Origin: Spirochaetota bacterium
GTDB taxonomy: Bacteria > Spirochaetota > UBA4802 > JAFGJZ01
NCBI GenBank assembly: GCA_016934935.1
Contig: JAFGRW010000103.1
Span: 1-47,653 of the forward strand
Direction of reading: 5' to 3'
Length of the DNA: 47,653 nt
Positions 42,868-47,653 of the stretch are shown one piece after another. How positions within the stretch are numbered: position 1 is the stretch's first letter; each line of letters begins with the position of its first letter. A program made the position numbers and the translations under genes. Below the pieces are notes generated by a model. The model did no database searches and was not told the origin of the DNA. It was given only the letters and a program-made list of their open reading frames with translations.

Positions 42868-43416
42868 ATAATAGATCTGATAAAAATAATTACTTCTGAC
42901 AGTTTTTTTAAAGTTGTCGATTATCTCCGGTTAAACCCTGAAACAAACGCCTATAGTCTTACCAAAACCGTAAAGATACACGTGGTCACCGCTCAGCGGA
43001 TTCTGGATACACTTGAAAAGTACAAATTTGTAATATCGTCAAAACAAAAAAAAGGATTAGGCAGGCCTTCAAAGATTTACACCTATATGGGCGGCGAATT
43101 CAGTGTAAATCTTGATGAAATGCTGAAAATATACCAAAGTCGGTTGATTTACATAAGGGAGGCCGGAAACCCGGAGGTCTCTTTCAGTTTTGATATAGAT
43201 AAGGAATTAATCAATGCCGTTCTTTTGAAAGGCAGGTCAGGAAAAAAAATCAAAATGGACGACCAAAGGGGCAGGTTGTTATGGCTTCTCCCTCCCCCGG
43301 ATTCTAGAGGCGAAACTATAGAATCCATCGCAGAGAAGACAGGATTTCCGATTATTGATTCTGTCATATTTTTCAGAGAAATGATCGAATTGAATATAAT
43401 AGAAGAGGTTAAATAG
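42868..43416 (+). CDS. winged-helix regulator with no standard start codon
   Basis: The reading frame is open from 42856 and codes for a winged-helix domain that starts before any ATG, GTG or TTG. The residues are IIDLIKIITSDSFFKVVDYL, then LTKTVKIHVVTAQRILDTLEKYKFV and the wing GLGRPSKIYTY. The first standard start, GTG at 42982, would cut off the first helices. AAGGTG at 42855-42860 is correctly spaced for the ATA at 42868, so an ATA start or a mutated ATG is possible. The C-terminal part (about residues 130-182) looks like a second winged helix (ESIAEKTGFPIIDSVIFFREMIELNIIEEV). Its stop overlaps the next gene's start (TAGTG). It is probably a small DNA-binding regulator of its membrane partner. 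Confidence 0.7.
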   Translation: MIDLIKIITSDSFFKVVDYLRLNPETNAYSLTKTVKIHVVTAQRILDTLEKYKFVISSKQKKGLGRPSKIYTYMGGEFSVNLDEMLKIYQSRLIYIREAGNPEVSFSFDIDKELINAVLLKGRSGKKIKMDDQRGRLLWLLPPPDSRGETIESIAEKTGFPIIDSVIFFREMIELNIIEEVK

Positions 43417-44102
43417 TGACAGGTATTGCTATTATTACCGCTTTGGTTATTGTTTTTTTGCTCTTGTCCCTGTTCCTGCTGTTATCCCATGGTAAAATCA
43501 GAATCAAACCTATTGTGTATCAGATTACTTATTGTTCTATGGTTGCCCTGCCTTTAATGACGTTTACCTATTATAAGTACTTATATGACCTCACACAATA
43601 TATTCCTTATGTGATATTATATTTTATTTGCATATTGACCCCGACCCTTGGGTATATGTGGTATAATATTCTAAAAAGAAGGCAGCCTGTTTTTCATACC
43701 TTCCTGCTCAGTGTAGGTATACTGATGATAATATCGTCGGTCTTTTTTGATACTCAACTTGTTTTGTATTTGATAGCTGCCGGATTTGCCTTGATAATTC
43801 CGTTTTTTGTCCATATCTTCAGATACCCGTATCTTGATTCAACATGGCTCTATTCAATAGCAGAAGAGATCGCAGCCAATATTACCAACAAAGGTAAGCA
43901 TAGTTTAAAACCGGTAATTATTGATACAGTTAGTAACAGAAAATGCATTATTAATACAGTTGGAATAATATTGTATTATAAGAATAATAAGGTTATCGGG
44001 ATTATGAACAGGAAGACTCACCGTGCATTAGGGTCGCCCAATTTACATGAATTCTTCACCTCCCTTGTTGAGACTATAAGAAAAACCCGAACAATGCGAT
44101 GA
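43416..44102 (+). CDS. membrane protein of unknown function, coupled to the winged-helix regulator
   Basis: The 228-residue product has about five membrane segments in its first 140 residues and a cytoplasmic-looking C-terminal ~85 residues (NITNKGKHSLKPVIIDTVSNRKCIINTVGIILYYKNNKVIGIMNRKTHRALG). The GTG start overlaps the regulator's stop by one base, and AGAGG lies inside the end of the regulator, so translation is coupled. No family is recognised. A regulator plus a small membrane protein with a soluble tail could form a sensing pair. Confidence 0.7.
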   Translation: MTGIAIITALVIVFLLLSLFLLLSHGKIRIKPIVYQITYCSMVALPLMTFTYYKYLYDLTQYIPYVILYFICILTPTLGYMWYNILKRRQPVFHTFLLSVGILMIISSVFFDTQLVLYLIAAGFALIIPFFVHIFRYPYLDSTWLYSIAEEIAANITNKGKHSLKPVIIDTVSNRKCIINTVGIILYYKNNKVIGIMNRKTHRALGSPNLHEFFTSLVETIRKTRTMR

Positions 44103-44155
44103 TGGAGAACATGCTAATTAGCTAAACTAAATGAGGTGGCTCCCTGTTTCATAGG

Positions 44156-44518
44156 TTATTCTGTTGCATCTGCTGTCAGGGTATATGTCTTTACGACCAT
44201 CCCGGAATCGCACATTTTACCGGATATCGCGTAGGCTTTAATTGTTGTTGAAGATGTGATGGTGAAAGGCCCCTCGTATTTGTCATGCCTGTCCGGATGT
44301 GTACCGTCCGTGGTGTAATAGATTTCCGAACCCTCTGTTTCGCAGCTTAATGTGATTTCAAGTTCATCTACTGAAAATTCTCCTGCTTTAGGTGTAAAGA
44401 CGGGTTTTTTCACTGTGTTGGATTCGGTGCACGCGATGTCGTCCAATATGTCCTCACAGGACGCGGCGACGCATAACAGAGTGCTCATTAAAAGCGGCAT
44501 AATGATGATCTTTTTCAT
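44156..44518 (-). CDS. small lipoprotein with a chitobiase C-terminal (CHB_HEX_C) domain
   Basis: The 120-residue product is a lipoprotein (signal to AASC) followed by a beta-sandwich that resembles the CHB_HEX_C/FN3-like domain. Its key pattern is ITLSCETEGSEIYYTTDGTHPD ... YEGPFTITSSTTIKAYAISG, in which YYTTDGT(H/D)P is typical. These domains usually accompany glycan-active enzymes, but here it is free-standing. ATG 44518 has GGAGG just upstream. Two propeller lipoproteins follow upstream on the same strand, so it may serve the same surface complex. Confidence 0.8.
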   Translation of the reverse strand: MKKIIIMPLLMSTLLCVAASCEDILDDIACTESNTVKKPVFTPKAGEFSVDELEITLSCETEGSEIYYTTDGTHPDRHDKYEGPFTITSSTTIKAYAISGKMCDSGMVVKTYTLTADATE

Positions 44519-44574
44519 TGTTTCCTCCATGTTTTATTATGATTCCGTTTTACGGTGCTAAATCAATAACTTTG

Positions 44575-45627
44575 CTATAATCCGTTCGATGTTGCGTGAC
44601 AAATCACCCGCTTTGCGCTGCTGTCTGCTCCGGTATAATAAAGATGGTATACGCCATCTGCAAAGACCACAGAAGGGCCGGTGGAGATGCCGGTTTCCTC
44701 GTTTTTTAAATAAGAATTCGCAGTAAAAACAGGATTATCGGCATACTTTGTCCATTCGATTCCGTTGGATGAAACTGCGTATCCTATACCGGTATATGTT
44801 TCATTTCCGGTTGCGTCAAATGAGCCGTACCACATATAGAATTGTTGCTTGTCGCTGTTCCAGATAACAGTCGGGTGCACTACATCGTCACAGTCCGTCT
44901 CAATATGGCTTCCATACTCCCACAACTGTGATGCTGTTAATGCCGGATTATCTGAATCCATTTTCCATGTAATACCATCAGTTGATGTTGCATGCAATAT
45001 TTCCAGCTTGTTGGAAACAACTTCAGAAAAAGAATTAAACCACATATGATATGTGTTCTCTTTCACTACAACAACGGGATCAGAAAAAACATTGATATTG
45101 TTAAGATCAATAACAAGTCCTTCCTTCGAGTAAGGGCTTTCATCGGCAGAAAGCCTTGTCCAATTTGTACCTTCTGCAGAGTATGCAAGGCCTATTTTGG
45201 TAAGGTCGGGCGTTGTTGAGGCGGCTCCACCATACCACATGGTGTATCGTTTTTCTGTTGGAGCATTTTCATTATAGGTTACAGTTGGTATTTCGGTTTT
45301 AATATTATCCCATCCACCAATTGCGGGGGAAAATACGATTTGTGGATCAGACCAGTTGTCACCATCGATTGACTCTGAATAACATACATGAGCCATGTTG
45401 TCCTCATTCGTTACGCATGATGCCCAGAGTTGATACTTATTGCCAGTATACAGTACTGACGGATCACAGATGTCAGTAATGGTACTGTTTCCGGTCAGAA
45501 CCGGATTTGACAGAGAACGTTCCCATATATTATCCGGTTCCGGAACTGTCACTGGTTTGCTTCCTCCATCACAGTGCGCCAGAATCAGAGTGATAATCAT
45601 TACAGGTATAGTATAGATATATTTCAC
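44575..45627 (-). CDS. beta-propeller lipoprotein (glycosidase-like fold)
   Basis: The 350-residue product is a lipoprotein (LAHC) with a propeller of five repeated blades such as ICDPSVLYTGNKYQLWAS, KRYTMWYGGAA, TYHMWFNSFS, QQFYMWYGSFD and GVYHLYYTGAD. The (Y/F)xMWYG repeats are like those in GH32/GH43/GH68-type and related predicted glycosidases. No catalytic residues are assigned. The start is GTG with AAGGAG seven bases away. It is adjacent to a related gene, 12 bases apart, so they were probably made by duplication. Confidence 0.85.
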   Translation of the reverse strand: MKYIYTIPVMIITLILAHCDGGSKPVTVPEPDNIWERSLSNPVLTGNSTITDICDPSVLYTGNKYQLWASCVTNEDNMAHVCYSESIDGDNWSDPQIVFSPAIGGWDNIKTEIPTVTYNENAPTEKRYTMWYGGAASTTPDLTKIGLAYSAEGTNWTRLSADESPYSKEGLVIDLNNINVFSDPVVVVKENTYHMWFNSFSEVVSNKLEILHATSTDGITWKMDSDNPALTASQLWEYGSHIETDCDDVVHPTVIWNSDKQQFYMWYGSFDATGNETYTGIGYAVSSNGIEWTKYADNPVFTANSYLKNEETGISTGPSVVFADGVYHLYYTGADSSAKRVICHATSNGL

Positions 45628-45639
45628 ATCAAAACTCCT

Positions 45640-46971
45640 TTATTCCATATTCGTTAGTCCGGCTTCGGTTGTGCCATATCCAAAGTAGACAAATGAGAAG
45701 TTATCCAGTTTTGATCCAAAAAACCAGAGATGAAAGGTGTCGTCTATCAGAACCGCGCTGGGGCCTCCAACCATCTTTTCATACCAGCTTCCCGATGTGT
45801 TTTCCAATATCGGATTGCCGGGGGTTCGTTTCCAGCTCAGGCCGTCTTTGCTGCTTGCATGACCGATGGCATACACTGTTTCTTCACTGTTCTGTCCCGC
45901 GTAAAACAGATGATACTCCTCGTTTGGACCCTGAATTACGTTATAGTGGCTGGCCCAGGCATGATCCCACTCTCCCGATGTTCCGCGCTGAAATATATAA
46001 TCCGGGTGTTTTCGCCATGAAATACCATCCTCTGATTCTGCATAGCACATCCGGACATCCCAGGTGGTACCGTCTCTCTCAGTTGATTCTCCCATGGCGC
46101 CATACCACATTTTGAATATTTTATCGTTGGTGTCATAAATTACTGTTGGTTCCATAAGTCCCCCGGCTTCATGGAGGTCTCCGTTATTGGCAGTGTACAG
46201 ATCCTGGTACCAGGTTGATGTATAGTACGGCTTTTCCCATTGGTATTCGCTGGTAATAACCGGGCTTTCGCGTTTGGTCCAGGTGTTTCCGTCAGATGAT
46301 GTGGCGCATCCGATACCAGAAAAATAGCGATAGGTGACACCGTTATATTCAACAGATGTTTTTCCCGCGTAATAGAGATACCAGATGTCTGTATCCGGTT
46401 GTTTTACAACAGTACATGTCTCCATTCCGTATTTGTCCCACGCTCCCTCTTCGGGTTCCAATACGAGGTCAACATTTGTTGTCATGTTCTTGGGGTCACT
46501 CCAGTGCAAACCGTCACTGCTTTCGGCGTACGCTATACCCTGGATGTTTAGTTGGTCTTCATCAGCGTTATAATCTCCCTTATCCGGTGGAACCTGTCCG
46601 TCCAGATCAATATTTTTTACCGCGGAAAACCACATCCGATATCTTTCGTTGTCATAGACTACTGAAGGATCGCTGATCATTCCAAAGAGATGAAAGTTGG
46701 TTTGGTCTGTTTCAGTCAGTCCATATGCAGCTGCAAGTGAACTGTATGCGTCGGCAGGCTCGTTGACTGTTTGTATCGGTGAATCACTGAGGAGGGTAAC
46801 CTTGTCACTTGTGTTATTGTCTGTATCATGTTTATCTGTATCATCTTTGCAGCCCACGGTTGCCAGTATACAGATAACCGTGATCAGTATTGCTGTGATA
46901 TAGGCAGCCTGATTCATATATTTCGCTGCACCGTATGTTTTGAGAATAATGTTTTTTTTAATGTAAAACAT
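45640..46971 (-). CDS. beta-propeller lipoprotein, paralogue of the neighbouring gene
   Basis: The 443-residue product has a lipoprotein signal with ATVGC after an unusually long N-terminal region (the start at 46971 is fixed by GGAGG seven bases before ATG; ATG 46917 is an alternative). The mature part shows the same blade motifs as its neighbour: RYRMWFSAVKN, IWYLYYAGKTS, KIFKMWYGAMG, EYHLFYAGQNS and TFHLWFFGSKL. It is a five-bladed propeller of the GH43/GH32-like superfamily without a clear catalytic signature. It is probably a glycan-binding or glycosidase-like surface protein. Confidence 0.85.
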   Translation of the reverse strand: MFYIKKNIILKTYGAAKYMNQAAYITAILITVICILATVGCKDDTDKHDTDNNTSDKVTLLSDSPIQTVNEPADAYSSLAAAYGLTETDQTNFHLFGMISDPSVVYDNERYRMWFSAVKNIDLDGQVPPDKGDYNADEDQLNIQGIAYAESSDGLHWSDPKNMTTNVDLVLEPEEGAWDKYGMETCTVVKQPDTDIWYLYYAGKTSVEYNGVTYRYFSGIGCATSSDGNTWTKRESPVITSEYQWEKPYYTSTWYQDLYTANNGDLHEAGGLMEPTVIYDTNDKIFKMWYGAMGESTERDGTTWDVRMCYAESEDGISWRKHPDYIFQRGTSGEWDHAWASHYNVIQGPNEEYHLFYAGQNSEETVYAIGHASSKDGLSWKRTPGNPILENTSGSWYEKMVGGPSAVLIDDTFHLWFFGSKLDNFSFVYFGYGTTEAGLTNME

Positions 46972-47335
46972 GTATTGCCCTCCGTTTCAATTTTGTTGAA
47001 TCCTTCATTTTATTTATCAGGGATAAAAGATTGAACAGATCTTCGTTCAACTTGTCGAGTGGAGCAGGGGCGATGGGGGTTTCCGTTTCAAAGAGTCCAA
47101 AATAATATCCCTGGAGGCATAATTTTTATGGTTTAGGACTAAAATTCTCAGTATGGTTGATGATTATACCTCTATGTTTCAGCTTTGATAATCCATTATT
47201 TAATGATTATATTTTCACTTAAAGTGAAAATAATAAGCAAATGAAGTAAAAGTCAAGATTTTTTTTAATTTAATAAAGAGTTAGTATCATTAATAGCGGG
47301 ATTACGTGTTTTATATAACCTGAATTCAAGTAACA
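46972..47335. other. AT-rich intergenic region before the insertion sequence
   Basis: No gene is seen. The main signal is the 23-base palindrome at 47210-47232, described separately. It separates the propeller gene promoter area from the IS30-type element. Confidence 0.4.
47210..47232. promoter_or_regulatory. palindromic sequence upstream of the propeller gene
   Basis: Arms TATTTTCACTT (47210-47220) and AAGTGAAAATA (47222-47232) are perfect inverted copies around one A. It lies about 240 bases before the divergent propeller gene. It has the size of a dimeric regulator operator; it could also be a weak terminator. Confidence 0.45.
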
Positions 47336-47365
47336 AGTGCAACTCTTCACCATAGAGAAGAGTTG

Positions 47366-47441
47366 ACTACTGATAGACCATATTTTCTTTATGTAAGTGA
47401 CCAAACCAACTTAAAGGAGATACGCATGGCCTATCAGCAGT
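47366..47441 (+). promoter_or_regulatory. leader hairpin that would sequester the transposase start
   Basis: Bases 47366-47379 (ACTACTGATAGACC) pair with 47428-47441 (GGCCTATCAGCAGT) at 12 Watson-Crick positions out of 14, the other two being G-T or A-C type. The second arm begins at the G of the ATG, and the loop contains the ribosome binding site. It would hide the start codon in long read-through mRNA. Confidence 0.5.
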
Positions 47442-47653
47442 TTACTTATGAAGAGCGAATATTACTCTATGTATATTGTAAAGCAGGTTTTTCAGTACCA
47501 GAAATAGCCAAATTGTTGAAACGTGACAAAACCACTATCTATAGAGAACTTGATCGTAATAAAGGAGGCAAAGGATATCGGTTTAAACAGGCTCAGGAGA
47601 AAAGCGAAGAGAGAAAACTGAACTCATATAAGAACTGTAAATGGACTGAAGGC
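47426..47653 (+). CDS. IS30-family transposase, N-terminal part
   Basis: The visible 76 codons (the gene runs beyond the window) begin MAYQQFTYEERILLYVYCKAG. They carry an IS30-type helix-turn-helix: FSVPEIAKLLKRDKTTIYRELDRNKGG, with the typical xxIxRELxRN segment. The DDE catalytic domain is outside the window. AAAGGAGA lies six bases before the ATG. The frame is open to the window end. Confidence 0.85.
   Translation, partial: MAYQQFTYEERILLYVYCKAGFSVPEIAKLLKRDKTTIYRELDRNKGGKGYRFKQAQEKSEERKLNSYKNCKWTEG

Larger units (their letters stand above)
47336..47653 (+). mobile_element. left end of an IS30-family insertion sequence
   Basis: A transposase gene typical of IS30 starts at 47426 and runs off the window. 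Upstream, bases AACTCTTC (47341-47348) and GAAGAGTT (47357-47364) form an inverted repeat in the leader, probably part of the left terminal region. The exact element boundary and target duplication cannot be fixed because the right end is not in the window, so the left coordinate is approximate. Confidence 0.6.

Overview
The window looks like chromosomal DNA of a flagellated, Gram-negative, fermentative bacterium with moderate GC content (about 40% by eye). A Spirochaetota member is my best guess. The evidence is a FlgG-type rod gene coupled to murA, a 7TMR-DISM receptor, many lipoproteins with a lipobox cysteine, a cytoplasmic LacI-type sensor fused to a histidine kinase, and secreted FN3/TPR proteins. 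This is inference: there is no rRNA or other decisive marker gene here, and no tRNA or CRISPR array was found.

Left part (1-8130). The window opens in the 3' end of a group II intron (domains V and VI). It is followed by type III glutamine synthetase (glnN) with a strong terminator and two small lipoproteins. Next comes a ctpA-type protease / tsaD / unknown-protein operon, then a TudS/DUF523-like protein. Region 8170-14020 holds a minus-strand modular beta-1,3-glucanase lipoprotein (GH16, two CBM56-like modules, CBM6, and a clan GH-A barrel), an outer-membrane barrel protein, and a split chromate transporter.

Middle (14090-26640). A cytoplasmic LacI-like-domain histidine kinase overlaps a REC-GAF-GGDEF response regulator, followed by a LysE-type exporter and acetate kinase. 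A [FeFe]-hydrogenase maturation operon follows (hydG, aspartase-like gene, hydF). Its hydG carries an internal out-of-frame deletion, while a near-consensus FNR box and a perfect palindrome sit upstream. On the minus strand, murA is coupled to a flagellar rod gene.

Right part (26870-47653). Two secreted FN3/TPR proteins converge on an N-degron operon clpS-clpA-aat. Next is an MNT-HEPN toxin-antitoxin pair whose HEPN frame breaks at an A8 tract, then a TetR regulator and an aldo/keto reductase that share an operator sequence. A mixed accessory region follows: transglutaminase-like, HEAT, SAP/DUF6434, 7TMR-DISM receptor with RsbW-like ATPase, YiiX-like lipoprotein, PhzF, Cys-rich secreted protein, a winged-helix regulator with a membrane partner, a chitobiase-C-domain lipoprotein and two beta-propeller lipoproteins. 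The window ends inside an IS30-family element whose transposase start codon lies in a predicted mRNA hairpin.

How the genes fit together: beta-glucan degradation outside the cell, mixed-acid/H2 fermentation inside (acetate kinase, hydrogenase maturation), and c-di-GMP signalling by a sensor that resembles a sugar-binding regulator. The two most interesting anomalies are the hydG deletion and the HEPN frame break at a slippery A-tract.
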